A stretch of 53,076 nt of DNA from Fibrobacter succinogenes (GCF_902779965.1 NZ_CACZDK010000021.1:1-53076); one strand, 5' to 3'; shown: positions 28,254-37,172, numbered from the stretch's first letter. A program made the numbers and translations. The notes: generated by a model from the sequence alone, not told the origin.

Positions 28254-28988
28254 ATGGCTGCTTATGGTAATATGGACAAGGGCCTGCCGGGCGAACTGGT
28301 TGGCCTCACCAACACTCATCAGATTGACTCCCGTCTTGCAAAGGGCGCCGTTCCGTTCGGTGGTCTTTGCTTTGGCACTGGCGATGGCGAACAGGTGACA
28401 GCAAAGGGTGACGGCGCCCTTCTCGGTATCGCCGCTCGCACAGCACTCGACACTCCAGAATACGTAGATGGCGAAGCCGTCAACGTTTGCCGCACCGGCA
28501 AGATTTTCGGCGTCGCTGGCGAAGCAGTATCCGCCGATGCCGAAGTGTCCGTGAACGCATCCAACGGCAAGATTGTTGCAAAGACTTCTGCCGCCGATGG
28601 CGCAAAGCGCACCGTGACTATCACGATCGCTAACACTTCCGCAACCGACAAGGTCGTGACCGTCGTTATCGGTGACAAGGTCGCACAGGTCGAAACGAAG
28701 ACCGGCACCGTCGCAGCCGCTGATGTCGCAGCCGCCTTGAAGACCGCCATCGACGCGTTGGACATTCCGTTTGTCGCAAGTGTCGCTTCCGCCGTCGTTA
28801 CCCTCACAGCAAAGGATAAGGGTGCCGCCGCCAACGACATCGCCGTGACCGGCTCCACCACCGACTCCACGCAGACCGTGACCGTTGCAAATGGCACTTC
28901 CGGTTCCGATGTTGTCCTGAACCCTGGCTGGTTCGCTCGTTCCACCGCTGAAGCTGCCAATGACTTGGTCATTGTGGACCTCGGCTAA
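28254..28988 (+). CDS. Head decoration (structural cement-like) protein with an inserted beta domain
   Basis: The ends (MAAYGNMDKGLPGELVGLTN, VDGEAVNVCRTGKIFGVAGE, NPGWFARSTAEAANDLVIVD) belong to the Gp24-like cement protein found between scaffold and capsid genes in this phage type. Between residues about 115 and 215 a Thr/Ala/Val-rich repeat-like domain is inserted (TVTITIANTSATDKVVTV, AALKTAIDALDIPFVASV), likely displayed on the outside of the head. Total 244 aa. The gene lies 2 bp after the DUF2213 stop. Confidence 0.7.
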   Translation: MAAYGNMDKGLPGELVGLTNTHQIDSRLAKGAVPFGGLCFGTGDGEQVTAKGDGALLGIAARTALDTPEYVDGEAVNVCRTGKIFGVAGEAVSADAEVSVNASNGKIVAKTSAADGAKRTVTITIANTSATDKVVTVVIGDKVAQVETKTGTVAAADVAAALKTAIDALDIPFVASVASAVVTLTAKDKGAAANDIAVTGSTTDSTQTVTVANGTSGSDVVLNPGWFARSTAEAANDLVIVDLG

Positions 28989-29006
28989 TATAAGGAGTAT
29001 TTCAAA

Positions 29007-29933
29007 ATGCCTGAACAGAATATGAGACTCGATGCTAACGAACAGGTGTTCTTTGACAACCAGCTTGCTCTTGTCAAGAGCCGCACCTACGACGTGCAGC
29101 ACAAGGCCCTCAAGGCCTTACAGCTTCTCCCGGTGTCCACTGAACAGGATCCGGGCGCAACCCACATCATTTGGCGTTCTTACGACAAGGTGGGCATGGC
29201 AAAAATTATCGCCGACTATGCAAACGACTTCCCGCGCGCAGACATTGGCGGTACGGAACACTCCAGCCCGGTCAAGGACATCGGCGCTTCCTACGGCTAC
29301 TCCGTCAAGGAAATCCGCCGCGCACAGAAGGCTGGCATTTCTCTCGACACCAAGCGTGCAGAAGCCGCCCGACGTGCTATCGACGAAAAGCAGGACTCCA
29401 TCGCTTGGAAGGGTGACGCAAAGGCCAAGCTTCCGGGTTTCTGGAATGCCGAAGGCATCACTGAATACGTTGCCGCAAACAATGCCGGCGGTACGTCCAA
29501 GGCATGGGCCGACAAAACCGCAGACGAAATGGTCGCCGACTTCTCCGGCCTCGTTTCCGCAGGTCCGGAATCCACCAACGGCATCGAACAGCCGGATACG
29601 GTTATCCTTCCGTTGTCGCTCTACTTGAAGCTCCAGAACACGCCTTACGGTTCCAACCGCGACAAGACCGTTCTCGGCTTCATCCGCGAAAACTTCCCGC
29701 AGATTACCCGCATCGACTGGGTTGCCGACCTCGCTACAGCAGGTGCAGGCGGTGTGTCCCGCGTTGTCGCATACGCACGCGACCCGATGAAGGTCGAAGT
29801 GCAGATTCCGCAGCGCTTCGAACAGATGCCGCCGCAGCTCAACGGCATGGTGTACGACATCCCGTGCTTGCAGTCTACCGGTGGTACCATCGTGTACTAC
29901 CCGATGTCCGTCGTGTTCTGCGACGGTCTCTAA
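29007..29933 (+). CDS. Major capsid protein, DUF2184 family
   Basis: The 308-residue product matches DUF2184 capsids: DPGATHIIWRSYDKVGMAKI, YGYSVKEIRRAQKAGISLD, and the end FEQMPPQLNGMVYDIPCLQS. These adopt the HK97/encapsulin fold and form the icosahedral shell. TAAGGAGTAT is a strong ribosome binding site and codon usage is strongly biased, as expected for the most abundant virion protein. A perfect terminator follows at 30024-30059. Confidence 0.9.
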   Translation: MPEQNMRLDANEQVFFDNQLALVKSRTYDVQHKALKALQLLPVSTEQDPGATHIIWRSYDKVGMAKIIADYANDFPRADIGGTEHSSPVKDIGASYGYSVKEIRRAQKAGISLDTKRAEAARRAIDEKQDSIAWKGDAKAKLPGFWNAEGITEYVAANNAGGTSKAWADKTADEMVADFSGLVSAGPESTNGIEQPDTVILPLSLYLKLQNTPYGSNRDKTVLGFIRENFPQITRIDWVADLATAGAGGVSRVVAYARDPMKVEVQIPQRFEQMPPQLNGMVYDIPCLQSTGGTIVYYPMSVVFCDGL

Positions 29934-30023
29934 TAGAGTCTCCTGTGTAGAGACAACCCACGGCATACGGGGATGCAAGATTTAACGGTTTTGTATAAAA
30001 TAGTATGCCAAACCTTTAATTTG

Positions 30024-30059
30024 GGTGTAGGGTCATGCCCGGCCCTACACCTTTTTTTT
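30024..30059 (+). terminator. Rho-independent terminator after the capsid gene
   Basis: GGTGTAGGG (30024-30032) pairs perfectly with CCCTACACC (30043-30051), followed by eight T. It should reduce transcription into the neck and tail genes, a common way to keep capsid protein in excess. Confidence 0.95.
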
Positions 30060-30094
30060 AACAAAGGGCTATTATCTAAACAGGAGATAATATT

Positions 30095-30481
30095 ATGTTG
30101 GTTAATTACAAGAACGCAAACATGCTTGTTGTCGAAATGGGTAACGGCAAGCAGAAACTCATGCTCGTTCCCGGCATCAATGTCCTCGATGACAAGGTTT
30201 GGGAATGCGCGAAGGCTACTCTTGACGCAAAGATCAAGGCCGGAGTTGTCGTTCCCATCTACAAGACCACGAAGAAGGACGGCAAGGAAATCGAAGAGCC
30301 GTGCAAGCCCGATGAAATTCCTAACGACAAGCTCGATGGCGTCGTGAACGAAATCCAGTCTGAAGCACAGGCGGACAAGTTTGTCGAGGCATCCACAAAA
30401 GAATCCGTGCGAGCAAAGGGTATGAACCGCAAGAACGCAATCGCCAAGGAACTCAAGGACCGCGAAAGCGAAAACAAGTAA
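30095..30481 (+). CDS. Head-tail region protein of unknown function, 128 aa
   Basis: MLVNYKNANMLVVEMGNGKQ and the rest give a small beta-rich N-terminal part and a lysine/glutamate-rich helical tail. Genes like this commonly follow DUF2184 capsids and precede DUF4054 adaptors. CAGGAGATAAT is the ribosome binding site. The exact role in the neck is unknown. Confidence 0.65.
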   Translation: MLVNYKNANMLVVEMGNGKQKLMLVPGINVLDDKVWECAKATLDAKIKAGVVVPIYKTTKKDGKEIEEPCKPDEIPNDKLDGVVNEIQSEAQADKFVEASTKESVRAKGMNRKNAIAKELKDRESENK

Positions 30482-30499
30482 TAACGATGGGGAAAGACC

Positions 30500-30916
30500 A
30501 TGAGCGTAAATCCTTTGTCTGTTGAACAGTATATCCAGGCCGTGGCTCCTGCATTGATGCAGGACCCGTCTTTGAACGTGTTTATCGAGATGGCGAAGGA
30601 ACGCACCGACCGTGAATTTTACGGCGTTAAGTACAACCACGCCGTAGCGCTCATGGCTGCCCATATTGCTTTCCTATTGGGTTCTGGAACTCTTGGGGCT
30701 GGATCCGGTAATGCCGAGGGCGGCTCCACGGGCTCCATTACTTCCAAGCGTGAAGGCGATTTGTCCGTTTCTTATGGCTCCGGTGCCGTTTCCGCTTCTG
30801 CAGGTAATCTTGGCGATGCGGAACTTTCGCAGACCCGCTGGGGCCTAATGCTCATTTCGTTACGCAAGGGTTGCAAGCCGTTCTTTGGCGTTTGCGGCTC
30901 AAGGGGCTGCAGATAA
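30500..30916 (+). CDS. DUF4054 head-tail adaptor
   Basis: It matches DUF4054: an N-terminal helix (LSVEQYIQAVAPALMQDPSL), KYNHAVALMAAHIAFLLGSG, a glycine/serine loop (GSGNAEGGSTGSITSKREGD), and LSVSYGSGAVSASAG. These adaptors dock on the portal and connect it with the neck. 138 residues is normal. The stop overlaps the next start by one base (TAATG). Confidence 0.8.
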   Translation: MSVNPLSVEQYIQAVAPALMQDPSLNVFIEMAKERTDREFYGVKYNHAVALMAAHIAFLLGSGTLGAGSGNAEGGSTGSITSKREGDLSVSYGSGAVSASAGNLGDAELSQTRWGLMLISLRKGCKPFFGVCGSRGCR

Positions 30917-31383
30917 TGTCCGTTTCGTTCGTAAGCAGGGATTTGGGCAAGGCGAAGATAGAGAGCGAGCTAAAGAAGGCCCGTCGTCTCGTCGCACTTG
31001 TCGGTATTCCAAGCGACTCCGAACCTGAAAAGGACTCTGACATCCCGCTTGCGACAATCGCATACATTAACGAAAAGGGCTCGACCGTGAACAAGATACC
31101 GCCGCGCCCGTTCATGAAGCAGACTAGGGAGAGGGCTGAACGCGGCAATTTTCCAAAGTTCATGCGCAAGCTGCTGAAAGGACTTTCTAGCGGATCCGTA
31201 ACGGCAGAAAAGGCTATAAAAAGGCTCGGCGCAGATTACGAAGGGCGCATGAAGGACATATTCATCCACGGCTCGTTTGTCGAAAACGCAGAAATCACTA
31301 AAAAGCGCAAGAAAAGCTCAAGACCTCTTATCGACACCGGCCATTTGCGCCAGTCCATCAAGTACAAGGTGGTAAATCTATGA
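30916..31383 (+). CDS. HK97-gp10-like neck / tail-completion protein
   Basis: From MSVSFVSRDLGKAKIESEL the 155-residue product contains KIPPRPFMKQTRERAE and ends IDTGHLRQSIKYKVVNL, the signature of gp10-like or virion-morphogenesis proteins at the head-tail junction. The start at 30916 has AAGGGGC 12 bases upstream and overlaps the previous stop; a longer reading would lie inside the DUF4054 gene. Confidence 0.75.
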   Translation: MSVSFVSRDLGKAKIESELKKARRLVALVGIPSDSEPEKDSDIPLATIAYINEKGSTVNKIPPRPFMKQTRERAERGNFPKFMRKLLKGLSSGSVTAEKAIKRLGADYEGRMKDIFIHGSFVENAEITKKRKKSSRPLIDTGHLRQSIKYKVVNL

Positions 31384-31724
31384 GCACGCTTTTCCCTAGA
31401 ACTATATCTATCTTGCGCCGTGTCGGTTCTCGCGTAAACGGCCGTTGGACTTCCGAAGAGACGTCAATGAATGTTACAGGTTCCGTACAGCCAGTAAGCG
31501 GCAAGGATACGCAGTTCCTTCCGGAAGGACGACGCGATGTCGGAACGGTTAAGGTCTATTGTAACGAGCGCCTGAACGTAAGCGTTGAGGGGTCTGAAAA
31601 TTCAGGCGATGTAGTCATTTGGCGAGGAAAGAAATGGGAGGTTTTCCAGGAGCTTGACTTTGCCAACGACATAATCAACCATTACAAGTATCTAGCAGGT
31701 TACATCGGGGAGGCATCCTTATGA
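31380..31724 (+). CDS. Head-tail joining protein (probable), 114 aa
   Basis: This small beta-rich protein (VTGSVQPVSGKDTQFLPEGR, VVIWRGKKWEVFQELD) has the size and fold pattern of neck proteins such as head-tail joining factors, including the tryptophan-containing strand WRGKKWEV. It overlaps both neighbours by four bases (ATGA). Assignment rests on pattern and position between gp10-like and neck-terminator genes. Confidence 0.65.
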   Translation: MSTLFPRTISILRRVGSRVNGRWTSEETSMNVTGSVQPVSGKDTQFLPEGRRDVGTVKVYCNERLNVSVEGSENSGDVVIWRGKKWEVFQELDFANDIINHYKYLAGYIGEASL

Positions 31725-32254
31725 GCGTTACAGACAACACTCAACTTTGGGATGTCCTTTATTCGTGGGCAAGCTCCGTCTTGATCGGAGTCGAAGTAAC
31801 CGAGAGCCACGAAAACGCACCGACGCCGATCGGAAACTTTGTCTGCATAGACTATGCTGGATCATGGGAACTCGCCGGGACAACCGCTTCACGGATGAAC
31901 GTGAACGATACTGAACATGTGGCGCCTCGAATATATGTGTACAAGGGAGAAATCGAGATAAGGGATGTTGACGGCAACGGCGACAACCTTATGAAACTTG
32001 TGGAATCGCTCGAAACGCAAGCGGTGCTAGACTTGTTCGCAAACGCAGGAATCAGCGTGCTAAAGACGAACGGTCCTAATGAATTGCCGGCATTGCAGCA
32101 GACGAAATGGAGGCGAGAGAGCGTCCTCACTCTTGAAATGACTTGGGCCAGGGGATATGCCGGCGATACTCTTGCGATGGAGTCCGTAGATATTGAACAG
32201 CACGACCACGACAACCCGCAGGAAGTGATTAACGAAATTTTTGTAGAAAGTTGA
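31721..32254 (+). CDS. Neck/tail terminator protein, gp12-like (LIC_12616 family)
   Basis: LWDVLYSWASSVLIGVEVTE and NFVCIDYAGSWELAG begin a domain of the LIC_12616 type, followed by IEIRDVDGNGDNLMKLVESL and WRRESVLTLEMTWARGY. Such proteins cap the tail tube and join it to the head. The last 25 residues are an acidic tail. It lies directly before the sheath gene, the usual place. Confidence 0.75.
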   Translation: MSVTDNTQLWDVLYSWASSVLIGVEVTESHENAPTPIGNFVCIDYAGSWELAGTTASRMNVNDTEHVAPRIYVYKGEIEIRDVDGNGDNLMKLVESLETQAVLDLFANAGISVLKTNGPNELPALQQTKWRRESVLTLEMTWARGYAGDTLAMESVDIEQHDHDNPQEVINEIFVES

Positions 32255-32306
32255 TTTTTGGACATTCAAAAAGATTAAATTTATATTGAACAATAGGAGG
32301 CCACAA

Positions 32307-33356
32307 ATGGCACTAAAAGACATCGTAGAAGTGAACATCACAAGGCAGACAACCTCTGTCGCGGTTGCGGCCTTCAATGTCCCGCTTATTCTTTCCCAAT
32401 TCGCTACGAACAAGACCACCACGGCGTTTACACGCGCCCGCGTCTATGGCAGCGTTGCAGAAATGGCAAGCGACGGATGGACAAGTTCCGACGCAGTTTA
32501 CAAGATCGCAAACGCCATCTTTTCGCAGAACCCGAGCGTAAACAAGATTGTCGTGGGCCGCAAGGACTCGAACGACGCAACAATCGATGCCGCGCTCAAC
32601 GCAATCGCAAACGAGAACAACGACTGGTACGGTATTGTTGTTGACCAGTCATTGGTCTCCAGCTTCGCTGACGTTGCTTCCTGGGTCGAAACGGCAAAGA
32701 AGTTCGCTACCTTCTGGATTACGGACGTGAACGCATACGACCCGAGCAAATCTACGGACTTGGCATCCGTCCTCAAGCTCGCCAATCGCAACCGTTCCGC
32801 TGTCGTTTGGCACGCAACTCCGGCTGGTGGCGCAGACTATCCCGATGCCGCTTGGATGGGCGAAGGATTCCCGTATGAACCTGGTACATCTACATGGGCG
32901 TACAAGACGCTCAACGGCGTTACTCCCGATACGCTTCTTGCAAGCCAGGAAACCGCGCTCAAGAACAAGAACTGCAACTACTACATGACCGTCGGCGGCG
33001 TGTCCATCACGCAGGAAGGCAAGGTTGCAAGCGGCGAATACATCGACATCATCATCGGTACGGATTGGATCGAAGCCCGTCTCCGTGAAGCTGTATATTC
33101 CGCACTTGTGAACAACCGCAAGATTCCGTATGACGACACGGGCATCGCCATGATTGAAGGTCTTGTCAAGGGAGTCCTCAACGAAGCCGCAAGCAAGGGC
33201 ATCTTGCAGGCGGATTCAATCGCCGTTACCGTTCCGAAGTACGAGGACATCCCGCAAGCAGACAAACTTGCAAGAAAGTTGCCCGATGTCAAGTTCTCTG
33301 CACTCTATCAGGGCGCAATCCACAGCGTAACAATCAACGGCACGATTTCCGTGTAA
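32307..33356 (+). CDS. Contractile tail sheath protein, DUF3383 family
   Basis: The product begins MALKDIVEVNITRQTTSVAV and contains PLILSQFATNKTT, WYGIVVDQSL, and the C-terminal KFSALYQGAIHSVTINGTIS, as in DUF3383 sheaths. At 349 residues it is normal. Contraction of the sheath drives the tube through the envelope, so this gene defines the phage as a myovirus. AGGAGGCCACAA precedes the ATG; a longer reading from 32286 has no ribosome binding site. The AATTTATATT motif is 20 bp upstream. Confidence 0.9.
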   Translation: MALKDIVEVNITRQTTSVAVAAFNVPLILSQFATNKTTTAFTRARVYGSVAEMASDGWTSSDAVYKIANAIFSQNPSVNKIVVGRKDSNDATIDAALNAIANENNDWYGIVVDQSLVSSFADVASWVETAKKFATFWITDVNAYDPSKSTDLASVLKLANRNRSAVVWHATPAGGADYPDAAWMGEGFPYEPGTSTWAYKTLNGVTPDTLLASQETALKNKNCNYYMTVGGVSITQEGKVASGEYIDIIIGTDWIEARLREAVYSALVNNRKIPYDDTGIAMIEGLVKGVLNEAASKGILQADSIAVTVPKYEDIPQADKLARKLPDVKFSALYQGAIHSVTINGTISV

Positions 33357-33373
33357 ACTAAAAGGAGTCTATC

Positions 33374-33805
33374 ATGGCAGACTTGACCGTAAAGACTTAC
33401 GACCCGAAGCAGGTCGTCATTACATTCGGCGTAATTCCAATCAGCGGTTATGCCGATGGAACGTTTGTTTCCGTCAACCGCTCGGGCGATGCTTTCACCA
33501 AGAAAAAGGGCGCAGCCGGAGATGTCGAACGCGTGAACAAGAACCAGGGCGATTTCGAAGTCACAGTTACGCTCTTGCAGACAGCGGCTGTCAATGCCGA
33601 ACTGTCCGCAGCTCTCGCCGCAGACCAGCTCACCAACGCGGGCGTTTTCCCGCTCACTATCAAGGACCTGCTCGGCAATACGTTGTTCTTTGCTCCGCAG
33701 GCCTGGATCCGCAAGGACCCGGAATGGGAAGATGGTGACGATACGAACAGCCGTGCATGGGTCTTTGACACCGGCATCGGTTCAAACCTCGTCGGAGGTA
33801 ACTAG
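33374..33805 (+). CDS. Tail tube protein, DUF3277 family
   Basis: It matches DUF3277: VVITFGVIPISGYADGTFVS, AFTKKKGAAGDVERVNKNQG and QAWIRKDPEWEDGDD. These proteins stack as hexameric rings to form the inner tube of contractile tails. 143 residues; AAAGGAGTC ribosome binding site. Confidence 0.9.
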   Translation: MADLTVKTYDPKQVVITFGVIPISGYADGTFVSVNRSGDAFTKKKGAAGDVERVNKNQGDFEVTVTLLQTAAVNAELSAALAADQLTNAGVFPLTIKDLLGNTLFFAPQAWIRKDPEWEDGDDTNSRAWVFDTGIGSNLVGGN

Positions 33806-33807
33806 TA

Positions 33808-34311
33808 ATGCTCTCCCCGATTACTAAGGACATTTCCGACTACTCCGTCCATTTCAGACCGCTTCCGGCAACAAAGGCTTTCGTTCTTGCAAAGAGGGTG
33901 GGCGCCTTTGCGCTTCCCGTCTTGAAGTCTATCGACCTCTCGAACCTTGGTGGCGAAATCGACTTAAACAAGATAATCGACGGAATTTCGAACGCGCTTG
34001 CATCGTTGCCCGATGACGAGGCCGTTGACATCATCGTTGACAGCCTTCGCGGTTCCACTATCACGGCGACCGGACAGGCCCCGGTCGAGATTACAGACAG
34101 GGCACAAGTCGATGCGCTTTTTGCAGGCGACCTTGAAACCATGTACCAGATTGTTTTTGAGGCGTGGAAATACAACAAGCTCGCCCCTTTCAAGTTGGCG
34201 GCTCGCTTTGGTCTGCAAACGAAAGTAACAGATACCTCAAGCGAAGCCGCAGGCACAGAGACGAAACGTGGGCCGCGATTGGCAATGTCGGGAGTCTCGC
34301 CGATGAAGTAG
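33808..34311 (+). CDS. Tail assembly chaperone, upstream frame (gpG-like)
   Basis: This 167-residue protein follows the tube gene and precedes the tape measure, the fixed place of tail assembly chaperones. Its first part (HFRPLPATKAFVLAKRVGAF, LPVLKSIDLSNLGGEIDLN) matches chaperones of Mu/Pam3-like phages. A second frame in the -1 register overlaps its end for 148 bp, as in the G/GT pair of lambda. The stop at 34309-34311 is used when no shift occurs. Confidence 0.75.
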   Translation: MLSPITKDISDYSVHFRPLPATKAFVLAKRVGAFALPVLKSIDLSNLGGEIDLNKIIDGISNALASLPDDEAVDIIVDSLRGSTITATGQAPVEITDRAQVDALFAGDLETMYQIVFEAWKYNKLAPFKLAARFGLQTKVTDTSSEAAGTETKRGPRLAMSGVSPMK

Positions 34312-34508
34312 AGGACAGGTGGCCCATATTGCGTTTGGTCGTAGATATGGGCGTTTCCTTGTCCGAGGTCGAGAAATGGGACCTTGACGATATAAGGCAC
34401 TTCAATTCGATCCTTGACATGCGGCAGGATTGCGAGAGCGCGGCTGACGCATACCAGGCAGAACAGATGAAGAAGTCGCAACAACAGAGCAACGAACGGA
34501 GACGCTAG
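34164..34508 (+). CDS. Tail assembly chaperone, downstream frame (gpT-like), probably made by -1 frameshift
   Basis: In the -1 frame relative to the chaperone gene the sequence becomes protein-like at about DETWAAIGNVGSLADEVEDR and runs to 34508 (LRLVVDMGVSLSEVEKWDLD, then a Gln/Lys/Arg-rich end). No start codon with a ribosome binding site opens this frame; a GTG at 34164 is the only formal one. A gpG-gpT-type fusion is therefore likely. I do not see a classic X-XXY-YYZ slippery heptamer in the overlap, so the shift site is undecided. Confidence 0.65.
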   Translation: MEIQQARPFQVGGSLWSANESNRYLKRSRRHRDETWAAIGNVGSLADEVEDRWPILRLVVDMGVSLSEVEKWDLDDIRHFNSILDMRQDCESAADAYQAEQMKKSQQQSNERRR

Positions 34509-34510
34509 GC

Positions 34511-36118
34511 ATGGTTATCGAGGAACTATTTACACGGCTCGGCTTTCAGGTAGACCCGAAGGGAATCGACAAGGCGAAGGACGCGCTTGGTAGTTTCAAG
34601 AAGTGGGTCGGCGGTCTCGCTCTAGGCGCTGGCCTGATTTCTCTTGCAAAGACGGGCGTAGAAGCAGCAATGACGATGGAAGGGCTAAACGCCCAATTTA
34701 CCGTCATGACCGGGAGCGCTGAAAAGGCGCGTGACGTAATCGCACAGATTGCGGACTTTGCGGCACATACTCCGTTCGACAAGCTCGGTCTTTCAAGTGC
34801 AGCAAAGACGTTGATGGCGTTCGGCCTTGAATCCGAAAAGGTGGTCCCGACGCTAAAGATGCTCGGTGACGTTGCTGGTGCGGATCAGAACAAGCTAAAC
34901 GGTCTCGCTCTCGTTTTCGGGCAAATTCAGAGCACGGGCAAGCTGATGGGGCAGGACTTGCTCCAGCTCATCAACCAGGGCTTCAACCCTCTTACGGAAA
35001 TATCGAAGCAGACCGGCATTTCTGTAGCCGACCTCAAGGACAAGATGTCGCAGGGCGCAATTAGCGCCGACATGGTGACGCTCGCATTCAAGAGCGCCAC
35101 AAGCGAGGGTGGCCTGTTCTACGGCAACCTCGAATCACAGAGCCAGACCTTGCAGGGCCGCATTTCGACGCTAAAGGACAACTTTGTTACGGCGTTGCAG
35201 AACATGGCGGAGGCGTTCCTTCCGCTGCTAAAGAACGGCGTCGATATGCTTGTTGCGTATGATTGGACGCCCATTGTCGAAACGGTAAAATCCTTCGGCA
35301 ACGCCTTGACTTCAATTCCGTTCGAGACCGTCCTTACATGGGTTAGGCGTCTTTCTATCGCCGTGATAGCATTTGCGACAAGGGATTTGCAGAGGACCTT
35401 GGTAACGTCTTTTGCAAGGGCGGCAGAAGCCGGAATGACGGCTTTCAGCAATCTTACTTTGTCTTTTACAAGTTTCAAGGGCATTGCCGTTGGCGGTATA
35501 AAGTCTATCGGAATCGCCATGAAAACGGCACTAGGCCCGATCGGTATTGCGTTGGTCGCTATAGAAGGCTTTGTAGCTGCGTACAACTGGCTTGAAGGAA
35601 AGTCTAGGGAAAAGGCAACGGAGGAACAACGGGAATCCGCAAGACGCTATATAGCGCAGAACGTAGCCAAGGGACAAAAGACACGCGAACAGGTTGTTAG
35701 CGAAGTTGTAGTCCAGCAGGAAGGAATGAAGGCTATGGCTAAGAAACTGCAGGAGCGTGCCGCTATGGGCGGCGAGGAAGGAAAAGAAGCGTCCAAGGAA
35801 CTTGAGTCTTTACAGATGAACATCCGTAAACGAGAATCCTTTGTAAACGCATTGAAGGATGTTTACAAGGAAAAGACAGGCATGGAGTTTGAAGTAAAGG
35901 CTGGTGTAGTCAAGTCTCCGTTATCCGGCAGTTCCGACTTGGCGAAGCAAATCGCCGAAATGACGAAGGCGCTAAACGAAAGTTCTAAATCGACGAAAAA
36001 GAACACGAAGGCGGTCGAGGACAACACGCGCAAGTTCAACATTAGCGATATTTCCCGACAGGCTTTCGATGCCGCATTCAATACAAAGCTCAAGGAAGCC
36101 TTCATAACTACAATCTAG
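34511..36118 (+). CDS. Tape measure protein
   Basis: The N-terminus has the tape-measure domain (LNAQFTVMTGSAEKARDVIA, GLSSAAKTLMAFGLESEKVV, LMGQDLLQLINQGFNPLTEI). Hydrophobic segments lie near residues 30-45 and 335-365, and a charged coiled coil covers 395-510. It sets tail length and enters the cell ahead of the DNA. At 535 aa it is short, implying a short tail of roughly 80 nm by the usual 1.5 Angstrom per residue rule (inference). It begins 3 bp after the chaperone stop. Confidence 0.9.
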   Translation: MVIEELFTRLGFQVDPKGIDKAKDALGSFKKWVGGLALGAGLISLAKTGVEAAMTMEGLNAQFTVMTGSAEKARDVIAQIADFAAHTPFDKLGLSSAAKTLMAFGLESEKVVPTLKMLGDVAGADQNKLNGLALVFGQIQSTGKLMGQDLLQLINQGFNPLTEISKQTGISVADLKDKMSQGAISADMVTLAFKSATSEGGLFYGNLESQSQTLQGRISTLKDNFVTALQNMAEAFLPLLKNGVDMLVAYDWTPIVETVKSFGNALTSIPFETVLTWVRRLSIAVIAFATRDLQRTLVTSFARAAEAGMTAFSNLTLSFTSFKGIAVGGIKSIGIAMKTALGPIGIALVAIEGFVAAYNWLEGKSREKATEEQRESARRYIAQNVAKGQKTREQVVSEVVVQQEGMKAMAKKLQERAAMGGEEGKEASKELESLQMNIRKRESFVNALKDVYKEKTGMEFEVKAGVVKSPLSGSSDLAKQIAEMTKALNESSKSTKKNTKAVEDNTRKFNISDISRQAFDAAFNTKLKEAFITTI

Positions 36119-36127
36119 GAGCGGGTC

Positions 36128-36805
36128 ATGGTTAGCGTACTCAATTCTATTTTTGGCGACAGGCTCGACATAAAGTCTCTTATACCTACAAGCCTATTTT
36201 ACCCGAAAGAAGGCTACAGCGTAGGCGAAATTGACATTGACCTTATACTTGACGAGAACCATTCGAAACACGCCGTAGTGACGGAGAATCCGTTACAGGA
36301 CGGGCGCGCTGTTAGCGATGGCATTTATCTACAGCTCCGCGAAGGCTCACTCACTGCTCTTGTGTCTAACCATTCATTGAAGCACGTTCAGAAAATCGAC
36401 GATGAAAAACAGAACGCCGAGACATTGATGAACATGGCGCAATGGAAATACCAGCTCAAGAACCGCGCTAGAGACGCATGGAACGACTTGAAGGACTTGA
36501 TGGACAAGAAACAGACTGTCAAGATCGTTACATCGCTCGAAACTTACGACAACGTAGTCATTACTGACATCGAGACTGATCGAGACGAGGAAACGGGCGA
36601 AGCGCTCGAAATAAAGATAAATTTCAAGCAGATTCAGACGGTAAGCCTAACGGAGACTGTAGTATCGGGGCCGGTTCAGCCGAAGGATATGAAGTCCGGC
36701 ATAAACCGTTCTGCGGCGGTCGGCGTGAACAACGGACAAAAGGTAGCTGCGGAGCCGAGCGAGGCCGACAAGAATCAACTTATCATAGGCACAATAGTTC
36801 CGTGA
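36128..36805 (+). CDS. Dit-like baseplate/tail protein
   Basis: The N-terminal 150 residues (DLILDENHSKHAVVTENPLQ, DGRAVSDGIYLQLREGSLTA, WNDLKDLMDKKQTVKIVTSL) match the Dit-like N-terminal domain of myovirus baseplate proteins. It surrounds the end of the tail tube. The last 55 residues are a flexible Lys/Gly/Ala-rich tail. GGAGCGGGTC precedes the ATG. Confidence 0.75.
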   Translation: MVSVLNSIFGDRLDIKSLIPTSLFYPKEGYSVGEIDIDLILDENHSKHAVVTENPLQDGRAVSDGIYLQLREGSLTALVSNHSLKHVQKIDDEKQNAETLMNMAQWKYQLKNRARDAWNDLKDLMDKKQTVKIVTSLETYDNVVITDIETDRDEETGEALEIKINFKQIQTVSLTETVVSGPVQPKDMKSGINRSAAVGVNNGQKVAAEPSEADKNQLIIGTIVP

Positions 36806-36815
36806 GGCTTTTACA

Positions 36816-37172
36816 ATGTTGCGTATTCCGTTTAATCCTTCCGTAAGTGCAGACCAGACCGTAAGCGTACTTATTCCAGAACAGCTTGTAATGACATTGC
36901 GCCTGGTATGGAGCGAACGCGCAAAGGCGTGGGACATCGTTGTTTCATCCGACAACGGGGAACTGGGCATGTTCCGCATTACGGATCGGTTCCCAATATT
37001 GTACGAGCACAGGGCCATTTCACCGATAAAGGGCGATATAATCGCGCTTCCGTTGTCCGAAGGAAAGGGCAAGCCGCTTTCCGATTATGACGCTCTTGGC
37101 GATTCATGGGGCTTGTTCTACATCGACGAGAACGACTTGAAGGCATGGGAGAAGGCTAATGGCTTGGGGTAG
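36816..37172 (+). CDS. Baseplate plug protein (Pam3 gp18-like)
   Basis: LRIPFNPSVSADQTVSVLIP, LRLVWSERAKAWDIVVSSDN and GDIIALPLSEGKGKPLSDYD match the small beta domain of the cyanophage Pam3 baseplate plug. It closes the tube at the hub. The start lies 11 bp after the Dit-like stop, and the end overlaps the hub gene by 14 bp. Confidence 0.75.
   Translation: MLRIPFNPSVSADQTVSVLIPEQLVMTLRLVWSERAKAWDIVVSSDNGELGMFRITDRFPILYEHRAISPIKGDIIALPLSEGKGKPLSDYDALGDSWGLFYIDENDLKAWEKANGLG

Noticed and set aside
28248-29102. Long leftward open frame of 284 codons opposite the decoration-protein gene
   Set aside because: It is glycine/cysteine/histidine-rich, has no ribosome binding site, and mirrors the biased codons of a strongly expressed structural gene. 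Similar shadows lie at 27451-28173, 29118-29978 and 22765-23196.
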